Shown here in pieces: positions 18,766 to 27,343 of a stretch of 64,000 bases of DNA; within the stretch, counting starts at the first letter, position 1; the number at the start of each line of letters is the position of its first letter. Below the pieces are notes generated by a model that ran no database searches, was not told the DNA's origin, and saw only the letters and a list, made by a program, of their open reading frames with translations. Source of the stretch: Niallia taxi (GTDB taxonomy: Bacteria > Bacillota > Bacilli > Bacillales > Cytobacillaceae); assembly GCF_032818155.1 (NCBI RefSeq), contig NZ_CP102589.1, positions 978,001 through 1,042,000 of the forward strand. Reading direction: 5' to 3'. Position numbers and translations under genes: made by a program.

Positions 18766-20184
18766 TTGAAAAATACAATAGTTAAATGGACAATCGTTAC
18801 TACTTTAGGCATTGGTGGTATAGTTACTCAAGTACCATTTTCTACGGCATATGCTGCGAGCATAAGTGATCTTAATAAACAAAAAGAAGATATTGAAAGC
18901 AAGCAGAATGATGTGGAAAATAAAAAGAGCGATAAAAACGATGAGTTAAGCAACATCCATGACGAGCAAGAATCTGTGGAAGCGGAGCTGAAGAGACTAA
19001 ATACAGCCATTTCCACTACTCAAGTCAACATTACTGAGAAGAAAAGTCAGATAGAAACAACAAAAGCTGATGTGAAAAGGCTGGAAAAACAAATTAAAGA
19101 AACACAAAAACGAATTGATGAAAGAAATGAAGTACTGAAGGACAGAGCTAGAGCAATGCAGGAAACTGGCGGAGCAGTAAGCTATATGGACGTTCTTATG
19201 GGCTCTCAAAGCATAAGTGATTTAATCGACCGTATCGGAGCTGTTGCAACGATTGTGGAGGCAGACCGAACTATTCTAAAAGAGCAGGAAGCCGATAAGA
19301 AGCTTTTAGAAGATTCAAAAGCAGAATTAAAGGAAAAGCTCAGCTCTCTTGAAACAATGCTAAGTGATTTGGAAGATATGAAAGCTGATTTGGATTCAAA
19401 AAAGAAAGAAAAAGATAAAGTGATGGCTCAGCTTGAAAAAGAAGAGGATCATGTTCACGCAGAAATGCTGTCTCTTGAAGAAGAAGAAGCAATTTTGTCA
19501 GATCAAAAGGTAGCAATGGAAAAAGCAATTAAGCTGGAAAAACAGCGTCAGGCTGAAGCGGCTAAAAAAGCAGCAGAAGAAGAGAGAAAGAGACAAGAGG
19601 CAGAAGCAGCCGCTGCTGCAGCTGCGGCAAAAGCTAAAGCTGCAAAAGCGAGCAGCAGTTCAAGTAGTTCAAGTTCTAGCTCTAGCTCAAAAAGTTCAGG
19701 TTCAAGTAGCTCAAGCTCAAGTTCAAGTTCAAGCAGCTCAAGTTCTTCATCTGCACCTTCAAGCCCGGCAGTATCATCAGGTGCTTTCACTAAACCGGCA
19801 AACGGAGTTCTTACTTCTGGCTTAGGCCAACGTTGGGGGACATTCCATGCAGGAGTTGACTTAGCGGCAACTGGTGATAATGTGGCAATTCTAGCAGCTG
19901 CAGACGGTGTTGTTATCCGTTCTTATACATCAAGTAGCTATGGGGAAGTTGTTTTCATCGCTCACTCTATTGATGGTCAGACGTATACAACTGTTTATGC
20001 ACATATGAAATCTGGAAGCAGAAAAGTAAGTGCAGGCCAGGTTGTTTCGAAAGGCCAACGCATCGGTACAATGGGGAACACTGGTGATTCTCAAGGACAG
20101 CATTTGCATTTTGAATTGCATAAAGGCGAATGGAACCAGGCTAAATCAAATGCAATTAACCCAGTTGGTATTGTTCCATTGTAA
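18766..20184 (+). CDS. Secreted coiled-coil M23 (LytM) peptidase, FtsEX-linked murein hydrolase
   Basis: 472 residues. A signal peptide (about 1-30, ending TAYAAS) is followed by a long coiled coil (about 31-270), an Ala/Lys segment, a serine tract of about 35 residues (296-330) and a C-terminal LytM domain (about 345-472). The zinc-site motifs HAGVD, YAHMK and HLHFE are all present, so, unlike EnvC, the domain looks catalytically competent. The coiled coil plus LytM architecture is that of EnvC/PcsB-like partners of FtsEX. The TTG start at 18766 is 9 nt after GGAAGG; the ATG at 18758 runs into a stop after three codons. In B. subtilis the FtsEX target is CwlO, with an NlpC/P60 domain, so this is a different pairing. 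Confidence 0.85.
   Translation: MKNTIVKWTIVTTLGIGGIVTQVPFSTAYAASISDLNKQKEDIESKQNDVENKKSDKNDELSNIHDEQESVEAELKRLNTAISTTQVNITEKKSQIETTKADVKRLEKQIKETQKRIDERNEVLKDRARAMQETGGAVSYMDVLMGSQSISDLIDRIGAVATIVEADRTILKEQEADKKLLEDSKAELKEKLSSLETMLSDLEDMKADLDSKKKEKDKVMAQLEKEEDHVHAEMLSLEEEEAILSDQKVAMEKAIKLEKQRQAEAAKKAAEEERKRQEAEAAAAAAAAKAKAAKASSSSSSSSSSSSSKSSGSSSSSSSSSSSSSSSSSAPSSPAVSSGAFTKPANGVLTSGLGQRWGTFHAGVDLAATGDNVAILAAADGVVIRSYTSSSYGEVVFIAHSIDGQTYTTVYAHMKSGSRKVSAGQVVSKGQRIGTMGNTGDSQGQHLHFELHKGEWNQAKSNAINPVGIVPL
19651..19752 (+). repeat. Serine-codon repeat tract in the M23 peptidase gene
   Basis: Alternating AGC/AGT/TCA/TCT codons encode an almost pure serine linker, with short direct repeats such as AGTTCAAG and AGCTCAAG. 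This kind of tract can change length by slippage. Confidence 0.8.
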
Positions 20185-20190
20185 TAGATT

Positions 20191-20226
20191 AAAAGACTTG
20201 TCCACAAATGTGGACAAGTCTTTTTC
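20191..20226 (+). terminator. Terminator of the M23 peptidase gene
   Basis: AAAGACTTGTCCACA pairs with TGTGGACAAGTCTTT, followed by T-rich sequence. Confidence 0.93.
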
Positions 20227-20318
20227 CTTTTTACTGGAAGAGCCTCCAAATAATGAAACAGGATACAACTATGCTATAATGGAGGCATTAGTTTTAGTTA
20301 ACAAGAGGAGCAATGAAA

Positions 20319-20663
20319 ATGAGCGGCAATGATCATAATAATGACGAGTTAAATCCGATAAACGGAAACAGTGCCATGCTTGATGAGGAAACTTTATTTA
20401 TCGTTTCTCAAACCTTTAAAGCATTATCAGATCCAACGAGAATTAAAATTCTCCATGTATTATCTGAAAAGCAGCATTCTGTTAATGAAATTGCAGAAAG
20501 GCTTCAAATGCTGCAGTCTACCGTATCACATCAATTGCGGTTTCTAAAAAACCTTCGTCTTGTCAAATACCGTCGCGAGGGAACTACGATGATTTATTCC
20601 TGTGATGATGAGCATGTAATGAGCGTTTTAAAACAGATGATTGACCATGCAAGACATCACTAA
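20319..20663 (+). CDS. czrA: ArsR/SmtB family metal sensor, CzrA-like
   Basis: 114 residues. Winged-helix repressor with the ArsR core [18 protein letters not shown] and recognition helix [18 protein letters not shown]. The C-terminal helix has D-x-H-(10)-H-x2-H (DEH...DHARH), the alpha-5 zinc/cobalt site of CzrA, and there is no ELCVC-type alpha-3 cysteine site, so it probably senses Zn(II) or Co(II) rather than Cd/Pb through cysteines. ATG 20319 is 8 nt after AAGAGGAG and preferred over ATG 20313, only 2 nt away. The adjacent CadA/ZntA-type ATPase, with a matching operator in its promoter, is the probable target. Confidence 0.88.
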   Translation: MSGNDHNNDELNPINGNSAMLDEETLFIVSQTFKALSDPTRIKILHVLSEKQHSVNEIAERLQMLQSTVSHQLRFLKNLRLVKYRREGTTMIYSCDDEHVMSVLKQMIDHARHH

Positions 20664-20675
20664 TGAAGAGCTACA

Positions 20676-20706
20676 GCAGCCGCTATTTTTGCGGTTGCTT
20701 TTTTAT
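20676..20706 (+). terminator. Terminator of the ArsR gene
   Basis: GCAGCCGC pairs with GCGGTTGC (one G-U), followed by a T-rich run. Confidence 0.8.
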
Positions 20707-20725
20707 ACCCATATTGGAAATTACA

Positions 20726-20784
20726 TTGACACTTTAAAGCCTGCTTACATATAATATGAATATATGAGTAGTTGTTCATATATT
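20726..20784 (+). promoter_or_regulatory. cadA promoter with CzrA-type 12-2-12 operator
   Basis: TTGACA (20726-20731), 18-nt spacer, TATAAT (20750-20755). Directly downstream, AATATATGAGTA (20759-20770) and TGTTCATATATT (20773-20784) form a 12-2-12 inverted repeat matching at 10 of 12 positions, the geometry and TGAACA-type half-site of ArsR/SmtB operators. A bound repressor would cover the transcription start. Confidence 0.85.
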
Positions 20785-20861
20785 AATTTATATATAAATA
20801 AGTAAAATAGATAAAACCACTTAAGATACTTTCATTAAGGTTTACGAAAGAGGGGATAACC

Positions 20862-23066
20862 ATGGAGAAGGGAAGAGAGCTGCAAAAAAAGGATTTTATT
20901 TTAGAAGGGCTAGACTGTGCTAATTGTGCAATGAAAATTGAGCGAGGTGTTTCTTCAATTGAAGGGGTGGATGCCTGTCAGGTCAATTTTGCGACACAAA
21001 CATTGTCTATGGAGTTCAGTCAAGAAGCTGAAGCAATTGTTGCAAAAACAGAAAAAACGATAAAACGATTAGAACCACATGTTAAATTAAGAGAAAAGAC
21101 AGCAGGAGGACCTAAAAAAGCGAATAATCATGCACATCATCACCATCATCATAGCCACGCTCATGAACATGAACATGAACATGAACATGGACATTCTCAT
21201 GAGCATGGAAATGAGAATATGAAAAGGATGATCTTTAGGCTCGTTATAGGGACAATTATAGCTGGTGCTGGCCTTTTTCTTCCATTAGATGGTTTTGCTG
21301 AGTTATCTGTATTTCTTGTTGCTTACTTGATTATTGGTGGAGATATTGTTTGGAGGGCATGCACGAATATTGTCCGCGGCCAAGTATTTGATGAACATTT
21401 TCTTATGGCAATTGCCACAATAGGCGCATTTGCTATCTCAGAGTATCCAGAAGGTGTTGCAGTAATGTTGTTTTATCAAGTCGGAGAACTGTTTCAAGGC
21501 GCTGCTGTTAATCGTTCACGCAAGTCTATTAGCAGCCTGATGGATATCCGACCTGATTATGCTAATGTGCAAAAGGGGCAAGGCTTTGAAAAAATGTCAC
21601 CTGAGGACGTTGTAATTGGGGATATAATTGTCATCAAGCCTGGTGAAAAGGTCCCGCTAGATGGTATTGTGCTTGAAGGCAAGTCAAGTGTTGATACCTC
21701 TGCGTTGACAGGTGAATCTATGCCAAGAGATATAGAAGCAGGCCACGATATATTAAGTGGATTTATTAATAAAAATGGTGTTCTTACTGTTAAGGTAACA
21801 AAGGAATTCAGCCAGTCCACTGTTGCTCGCATCTTGGAGCTTGTTCAAAATGCCAGCAGCAGAAAAGCACCGACAGAAAACTTTATCACAAAGTTCGCCC
21901 GTTATTATACTCCGGTTGTTGTGATTATTGCTGTACTTTTAGCTGCTGTTCCGCCACTGGTATTGGAAGGTGCGACATTCTCTGATTGGCTTTACCGAGC
22001 TTTAATCTTTTTGGTTATTTCTTGTCCGTGTGCTTTAGTCGTTTCCATCCCCCTTGGATTTTTTGGAGGAATTGGAGCAGCTTCAAAGGCAGGAATCCTT
22101 GTTAAGGGAAGCAATTATTTAGAAGCATTAAATAGTGTTAAATATGCAGTGTTTGATAAGACTGGAACACTTACAAAGGGTGTATTTGAAGTAGTTGCAG
22201 TTCACCCTGCAAATGGATATGCAGACCAAGATGTGCTGAAAAATGCTGCGTTAGCAGAAGTTCATTCCAACCATCCTATTGCAGAATCGATTAGAAAGGC
22301 TTATGAAGGAAAAGTATCAGAAGCGGATGTAAATAAGTATGAAGAAATTCCTGGTCATGGTATATCAGCTATTGTAGGTGGAGCAAAAATTTTAGCAGGT
22401 AATCAAAAGCTGATGGTGAAAGAAGAAATAGATTTTACCGTAAGGGAAGAGTCGGGAACTATTGTCTATGTAGCAGTAAATAATGAATTTATCGGCTCTC
22501 TTATTATCTCAGATCAATTAAAGGACGATGCAGCACAAGCAATTACAGCTTTAAAGAAAGCAGGTATTAAAAAGACAGTCATGCTCACAGGTGATGCAGC
22601 AGCAGTTGGAAGGAGTGTTGCTAAGTCGCTGGATATTGATGAAGTCTATGCAGAGCTGCTGCCTCAGGATAAAGTCGAACAAATCGAAAAGCTAGACGCA
22701 AAAAAGCATGCTAAAGAAAAGATTTTATTTGTGGGAGACGGAATTAATGACACTCCTGTACTTGCAAGGGCAGATGTAGGGATGGCGATGGGAGGATTAG
22801 GATCAGATGCTGCTATTGAAGCAGCAGATATTGTTATCATGACAGATGAGCCTTCCAAGATTGCCACAGCAATATTAATTGCCAAAAAAACGAGAAGAAT
22901 TGTTTGGCAAAACATAGTGTTTGCATTAGGCGTAAAGGCAATTTTTCTCCTGCTTGGAGCCTTTGGAATTGCAACAATGTGGGAAGCAGTATTCTCTGAT
23001 GTTGGTGTCACATTAATTGCTGTCCTTAATGCAATGAGAGTTCTTAATAATAAAGATATACAATGA
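20862..23066 (+). CDS. cadA: P1B-type Zn/Cd/Pb-exporting ATPase (CadA/ZntA type)
   Basis: 734 residues. An N-terminal heavy-metal-associated domain with GLDCANC (about 18-24) is followed by a histidine-rich loop (HHHHHHSHAHEHEHEHEHGH, about 90-115), then the P-type core: membrane CPC motif in ISCPCALVVSIP, phosphorylation site DKTGTLTKG, TGES actuator, HP in NHPIAE and GDGINDTPVL. The CPC with these flanks indicates divalent Zn/Cd/Pb rather than copper export. The His-rich stretch may buffer zinc. It sits under a CzrA-type operator and 198 bp after the sensor gene. AGAGGGGAT precedes the ATG. Confidence 0.93.
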   Translation: MEKGRELQKKDFILEGLDCANCAMKIERGVSSIEGVDACQVNFATQTLSMEFSQEAEAIVAKTEKTIKRLEPHVKLREKTAGGPKKANNHAHHHHHHSHAHEHEHEHEHGHSHEHGNENMKRMIFRLVIGTIIAGAGLFLPLDGFAELSVFLVAYLIIGGDIVWRACTNIVRGQVFDEHFLMAIATIGAFAISEYPEGVAVMLFYQVGELFQGAAVNRSRKSISSLMDIRPDYANVQKGQGFEKMSPEDVVIGDIIVIKPGEKVPLDGIVLEGKSSVDTSALTGESMPRDIEAGHDILSGFINKNGVLTVKVTKEFSQSTVARILELVQNASSRKAPTENFITKFARYYTPVVVIIAVLLAAVPPLVLEGATFSDWLYRALIFLVISCPCALVVSIPLGFFGGIGAASKAGILVKGSNYLEALNSVKYAVFDKTGTLTKGVFEVVAVHPANGYADQDVLKNAALAEVHSNHPIAESIRKAYEGKVSEADVNKYEEIPGHGISAIVGGAKILAGNQKLMVKEEIDFTVREESGTIVYVAVNNEFIGSLIISDQLKDDAAQAITALKKAGIKKTVMLTGDAAAVGRSVAKSLDIDEVYAELLPQDKVEQIEKLDAKKHAKEKILFVGDGINDTPVLARADVGMAMGGLGSDAAIEAADIVIMTDEPSKIATAILIAKKTRRIVWQNIVFALGVKAIFLLLGAFGIATMWEAVFSDVGVTLIAVLNAMRVLNNKDIQ

Positions 23067-23068
23067 TT

Positions 23069-23099
23069 AAACCCGCTGCTAAAAGGGCAGCGGGTTTTT
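23069..23099 (+). terminator. Terminator of cadA
   Basis: AACCCGCTGC, loop, GCAGCGGGTT followed by TTTTT, just before the convergent catalase gene ends. Confidence 0.92.
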
Positions 23100-23108
23100 G
23101 TGTGGATA

Positions 23109-23936
23109 TTACATTACATTTGGAGGTGTAGTATGAACTGCAGGTGGAGCGGGCTTGAGTTTTGGGGCAGGTCCAAATGGCGGTACATCCTTTACATATT
23201 GGAATGTTCCCATGCCATCCATGCTTTGACCAGATGCCCATCTTCCTTTGCTGCTTTCGTCTCCCATCGAATGGTTCAAGAACAAATAAGAAACATCTCT
23301 TTTTTCCAGTTCCTTCGGGAATGTATTTGGAACAACAACACCCTCTTGCTGCTCTAGCTCATAGATAGCAGCAAGCCACTGGTTTTGGTGCATTGTGTCA
23401 CGTGCAATAAGGTACGAAAGCATATCCTTAATACCTCTGTCATCCGTTTGTTCGTAAATTCTTACAGCCTGCAATCTGCCTTGTGATTCTGCATGAAGGT
23501 TTGAACGCATATCTGCAAGCAAATTACCACCAGCTATAATATAGCTGCCGCTCCAAGGCACTCCATTACTGTCTTTAGGTGTAGCAGATAACCCTGAGAC
23601 AATGGCATGCTGCGGATCCATTCCACCAATTATTGCTGCTAAAGCAGGGTTAGTAGCCGCAGCAGTATCCAGCTCTGTAACAGGAGCATCATCTAAAAGG
23701 CGGGCAACCATTGTAGATAACAGCTCGATATGTCCAATTTCTTCTGTTCCCGTATCTAACAGTAAATCTCTATATTTAGCATGCCCTCTAGTTCCCCATG
23801 CTTGAAATAAATATTGGTTCATGACTGACATTTCACCAAATTGGCCGCCAATTAATTCCTGAAGCCTTCTCGCCATAATAGGATCTGGTCTTTCTGGCTT
23901 GGCTTGATAGGCTAATTCCTTAATATGATAGAACAT
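23109..23936 (-). CDS. Manganese catalase
   Basis: 275 residues. Non-haem dimanganese catalase that converts hydrogen peroxide to water and oxygen. The ferritin-like helices carry the Glu/His ligand pattern QFGEMSVMNQYLFQAW, TGTEEIGHIELLSTM and the later ARDTMHQNQW. The C-terminal tail is proline-rich. Bacillus relatives include the spore-coat associated CotJC and the stress protein YdbD, to which it is closer in length. ATG 23936 gives the usual MFYHIKEL start; the ATG three codons upstream is only 1 nt from GGAGG. The gene is convergent with cadA. Confidence 0.9.
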   Translation of the reverse strand: MFYHIKELAYQAKPERPDPIMARRLQELIGGQFGEMSVMNQYLFQAWGTRGHAKYRDLLLDTGTEEIGHIELLSTMVARLLDDAPVTELDTAAATNPALAAIIGGMDPQHAIVSGLSATPKDSNGVPWSGSYIIAGGNLLADMRSNLHAESQGRLQAVRIYEQTDDRGIKDMLSYLIARDTMHQNQWLAAIYELEQQEGVVVPNTFPKELEKRDVSYLFLNHSMGDESSKGRWASGQSMDGMGTFQYVKDVPPFGPAPKLKPAPPAVHTTPPNVM

Positions 23937-24113
23937 TGTAGGCATTCCTCCCTCATAGTCTGTATAGGTTATTCAACTAAAGGGAAATAGGTTCATTTTA
24001 CTTAAGGTATGCCGAAAAGCTGTCATCATAACTTGTCCTTTGGCCGCATATAAATGAGTAGGCACTTCTCATGAAGAAGACAGGCATGATGAAGAAGGAA
24101 GGGACGATCTTAG

Positions 24114-25526
24114 ATGAATCGAAAATTGCTGGTGATTTGCATGACAGGCTCGCTTATAGTCGGAGCTGGCGGCACCTATATTGGAATGAATAAATGGGGA
24201 GAACATTCGGAGACAGCCGCTAATAGCAGTGAAACAGTCTTATCAAAGGTTGGTAAGGCATATGACCTTATACTAAATAATTATGTCGAAAAGGTAGATA
24301 AGAATAAATTGGAGGAGGGAGCAATAAAAGGCATGCTTTCCACCTTAGAGGATCCTTATTCTGTTTATATGGACAAGGATAGTGCGAAGCAGTTTGAACA
24401 GGCACTTGATTCCTCCTTTGAAGGAATCGGTGCAGAGATAAGTGCAGAGGATGATAAAGTGATTATCGTTTCGCCAATAAAGAATTCACCTGCAGAAAAG
24501 GCTGGCATTAAAGCAAATGATGAAATAATGAAGGTAGATGGCGAAAGTGTGGAAGGCTTTGATCTGTACGATGTGACACAGAAAATAAGGGGGAAAAAAG
24601 GAACAAAGGTAGAATTAGAGATTGTGCGACAAGGCTTGGAGAAACCACTGCAAATTGCTGTCGTCCGTGATGAGGTACCACAAATTACGGTCCATTCTTC
24701 CATTAAAAGAGAAGGTGGAGAAAATATAGGCTATATTGAGATTACCACCTTCTCAGAGGATACGGCATCTGAATTTCATAAGGCATTAGCTGCACAGGAG
24801 CAGGAAGGGATTGCCGGCTTAATATTAGATGTCAGAGGAAATCCTGGTGGCTTGCTGACAAGTGTTAATGCTATTTTAGAAGAGTTTGTAACTTCAGATA
24901 AGCCTTACGTACAAATTGAGCATCGCAACGGAGAAACAGAGCAATTTTATTCTGATTTAAAGCAAAAGAAGGATTATCCTGTAGTCGTGCTTGTTGATAA
25001 TGGAAGTGCAAGTGCATCAGAAATTATGGCCGGAGCTTTGAAGGAAGCGGAAAACTATACCTTGATTGGCGAAAAGACATTTGGAAAAGGTACTGTACAG
25101 CAAGCAGTTCCGATGGAGGATGGCAGTAAGATTAAGCTGACTTTATTCAAATGGCTAACACCTGATGGTAATTGGATTCATAAACAAGGAGTTGTGCCAA
25201 ACCTGGAGGTCGAAAAAACCGCCTTGTATAACACGCATCCGCTTCAGATAGAGAATACGTTAAAACGGGAAATGAATAACGAACAGGTCAAATATGCACA
25301 GGAAATTTTAACAAGTATCGGCTATCGAACAGACAGGCAGGATGGCTATTATAGCAGTCAAACGGAAATTGCCGTAAAGGCATTTCAAGGAAGTAATAAC
25401 CTGCCAGAGACGGGTGCAATTGACTCAAATACAGCCGGAAAAATGCAGCAAGTTGTCAGAGAAGAAATGCAAAAAGATGAAAATGACATCCAGCTTCAAA
25501 CAGCTTTACATTATATTGTTAATTAA
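24114..25526 (+). CDS. ctpB: C-terminal processing serine protease CtpB (S41)
   Basis: 470 residues. One N-terminal membrane anchor or signal (about 5-25), a PDZ domain (about 100-180), the S41 catalytic core with Ser in NGSASASEIMAG and Lys in GEKTFGKGTVQQ, and a C-terminal peptidoglycan-binding domain (about 390-450). In B. subtilis CtpB is secreted into the space around the forespore and cleaves SpoIVFA to trigger sigma-K activation. Position downstream of ftsEX and upstream of minJ-uvrB agrees with yvjB, although accessory genes have been inserted on both sides. Confidence 0.9.
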   Translation: MNRKLLVICMTGSLIVGAGGTYIGMNKWGEHSETAANSSETVLSKVGKAYDLILNNYVEKVDKNKLEEGAIKGMLSTLEDPYSVYMDKDSAKQFEQALDSSFEGIGAEISAEDDKVIIVSPIKNSPAEKAGIKANDEIMKVDGESVEGFDLYDVTQKIRGKKGTKVELEIVRQGLEKPLQIAVVRDEVPQITVHSSIKREGGENIGYIEITTFSEDTASEFHKALAAQEQEGIAGLILDVRGNPGGLLTSVNAILEEFVTSDKPYVQIEHRNGETEQFYSDLKQKKDYPVVVLVDNGSASASEIMAGALKEAENYTLIGEKTFGKGTVQQAVPMEDGSKIKLTLFKWLTPDGNWIHKQGVVPNLEVEKTALYNTHPLQIENTLKREMNNEQVKYAQEILTSIGYRTDRQDGYYSSQTEIAVKAFQGSNNLPETGAIDSNTAGKMQQVVREEMQKDENDIQLQTALHYIVN

Positions 25527-25562
25527 CAAAAAAGAGCACCGAATTTTTCCGGTGCTTTTTCT
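25527..25562. terminator. Bidirectional terminator between ctpB and the HxlR gene
   Basis: AGCACCG and CGGTGCT stem with A-run to the left and T-run to the right, so it can serve both convergent genes. Confidence 0.88.
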
Positions 25563-25569
25563 GTGCTTA

Positions 25570-25932
25570 TTATTTATTTAAAATGCTGTCCTCAAGCATC
25601 AGTGTCTTGTCACCATATACCTTCGTAATATGTCTTTCACCCCAATTGCACAATGCATCAAGGATGCTTTGCAAGCTTTCTCCATATTCACTAAGCTCAT
25701 ACTCTACTTTTGGAGGGATTTGCTGATAAATAATGCGGTTGATAATGCCGTCATCCTCTAATTCACGAAGCTGCTGTGTCAACATCTTTTGCGTGATATT
25801 TGGCATTAAACGCTTCAGCTCACTTGTCCGCTTTTTGCCATGTGTCAGATGGCATAAAATCACACATTTCCACTTGCCGCCAATAACCTCAAGTGTTGCT
25901 TCGACAGAAATATTATATTTTTTCTTTTCCAT
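25570..25932 (-). CDS. HxlR family transcriptional regulator (YtcD-like)
   Basis: 120 residues. Winged-helix HxlR domain: ALEVIGGKW-type start (VEATLEVIGGKWKCVILCHL), recognition region LMPNITQKMLTQQLRELEDDGIINR, and YELSEYGESL. No extra sensing domain; members often respond to aldehydes, quinones or disulfide stress. Divergent from an MFS exporter and an aldo/keto reductase, the same set as ytcD-ytbD-ytbE of B. subtilis, so it probably represses both itself and that operon through the palindrome between them. AGGAGG precedes its ATG. Confidence 0.88.
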   Translation of the reverse strand: MEKKKYNISVEATLEVIGGKWKCVILCHLTHGKKRTSELKRLMPNITQKMLTQQLRELEDDGIINRIIYQQIPPKVEYELSEYGESLQSILDALCNWGERHITKVYGDKTLMLEDSILNK

Positions 25933-25970
25933 CCTATTTCCTCCTAAAGAAAAAAATTAACTATATTTTG

Positions 25971-26032
25971 ATAGGTACTAAAAAGTACCTATATAACTTT
26001 TTGGTTCCTATATTACAAAAAAGTACGTACTT
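25971..26032. promoter_or_regulatory. Palindromic operators between the HxlR gene and the MFS operon
   Basis: ATAGGTACT (25971-25979) and AGTACCTAT (25984-25992) form a perfect 9-4-9 inverted repeat, and AAGTACGTACTT (26021-26032) is a second perfect palindrome sharing the GTAC core. On the minus strand a TTGTAA/TATATA promoter for the regulator reads directly into the first palindrome. The placement suggests binding by the HxlR protein. Confidence 0.65.
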
Positions 26033-26144
26033 CTCAAAGAAAACGATATGATTCATAATAACATTTGCCGGTCGAAAAGCAAGCTGATAAACAATTTAAT
26101 TCCACTAGTGGATAACATATAAGAAGCATCAAGAAGGAGGACAT

Positions 26145-27341
26145 ATGAGTAATCAAAAAAGCAGCATGTATGCCTTGCTTGCATTGGCAGTTAGTGCTTT
26201 CGCTATTGGTACAACAGAATTTATTAGTGTAGGTCTTTTGCCGCTTATTTCCAAGGATCTGCACGTCAGTATAACCGCAGCAGGATTGACAGTTTCCATC
26301 TATGCGCTAGGTGTGACAGTTGGAGCACCTGTTTTAACATCAATCACATCAAGCATTTCAAGAAAGACATTATTATTATGGATAATGATTGTGTTTATTA
26401 TTGGAAACAGCATCGCAGCAACGGCAGGAAGCTTAACTGTTCTGCTGACGGCAAGAATTATCTCTGCATTAGCACATGGAATATTCATGTCAATTGGTTC
26501 AACCATTGCAGCAGACCTTGTCAGCAAGGATAAAAGAGCAAGTGCTATTTCCATCATGTTCACAGGACTAACAGTAGCAACTATAACAGGAGTTCCAATT
26601 GGAACATTTATTGGCCAGCAATTTGGCTGGCGGCTAGCATTTTTTGCCATCGTGGTTGTTGGTGTCATTGCATTTATCGCCAACAGCATTCTTGTTCCTA
26701 AAAATTTGTCTCAGGCGAAGCCGGCTACTTTTAAGGACCAGCTTCGATTGGTGAAAAATGGCAGGTTGCTGCTGCTGTTCATAATTACGGCATTAGGCTA
26801 TGGAGGAACATTTGTCGTCTTTACGTATTTATCACCACTTCTCCATGAAGTCACTGGCTTTAAAGAAGGTACTGTAGCGGGAATCCTGCTGCTGTATGGT
26901 GCAGCCATCGCAGCAGGGAATATGATTGGAGGAAGGCTTTCCAATAAAAAGCCGCTTACAGCCTTATTTTATATGTTCATGATCCAAGCTGTTATCTTAT
27001 TCCTGCTTATCTTTGCCTTGCCATATAAAGGGGCAGGCCTTGCAATGATAGTGTTAATGGGACTGTTGGCGTTCATGAACGTTCCTGGCTTGCAAGTATA
27101 TGTCGTCATGCTCGCAGAACGATATGTACCTGGAGCTGTCGATGTGGCATCAGCTATTAATATTGCTGCCTTTAATGCAGGCATTGCAATAGGCTCCTAT
27201 CTGGGCGGTGTTGTCACCAACTCATTAGGACTGATTCATACAGCCTGGGTTGGCGGAATAATGGTCACAGCAGCAGTACTGTTGACTGGCTGGAGTTTAA
27301 TACTAGAGAAAAAATCAAACAAAGAAGAATGGGGTAATTAA
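26145..27341 (+). CDS. MFS drug/metabolite efflux transporter (YtbD-like)
   Basis: 398 residues, 12 predicted membrane segments, DHA1 family (AraJ/YdhP type), with the start ALAVSAFAIGTTEFISVGLLP and motif-C-like FTGLTVATITGVPIGTFIGQ. Probably exports a toxic metabolite or drug; substrate unknown. AAGGAGGACAT precedes the ATG. The aldo/keto reductase gene starts 2 nt after its stop, so the two are one operon, divergent from the HxlR regulator. Confidence 0.88.
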   Translation: MSNQKSSMYALLALAVSAFAIGTTEFISVGLLPLISKDLHVSITAAGLTVSIYALGVTVGAPVLTSITSSISRKTLLLWIMIVFIIGNSIAATAGSLTVLLTARIISALAHGIFMSIGSTIAADLVSKDKRASAISIMFTGLTVATITGVPIGTFIGQQFGWRLAFFAIVVVGVIAFIANSILVPKNLSQAKPATFKDQLRLVKNGRLLLLFIITALGYGGTFVVFTYLSPLLHEVTGFKEGTVAGILLLYGAAIAAGNMIGGRLSNKKPLTALFYMFMIQAVILFLLIFALPYKGAGLAMIVLMGLLAFMNVPGLQVYVVMLAERYVPGAVDVASAINIAAFNAGIAIGSYLGGVVTNSLGLIHTAWVGGIMVTAAVLLTGWSLILEKKSNKEEWGN

Positions 27342-27343
27342 AT

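Noticed and set aside
20030..20332. 100-codon ORF overlapping the end of the M23 gene
   Set aside because: It is a frame shadow of the LytM domain and runs through the terminator at 20191-20226.
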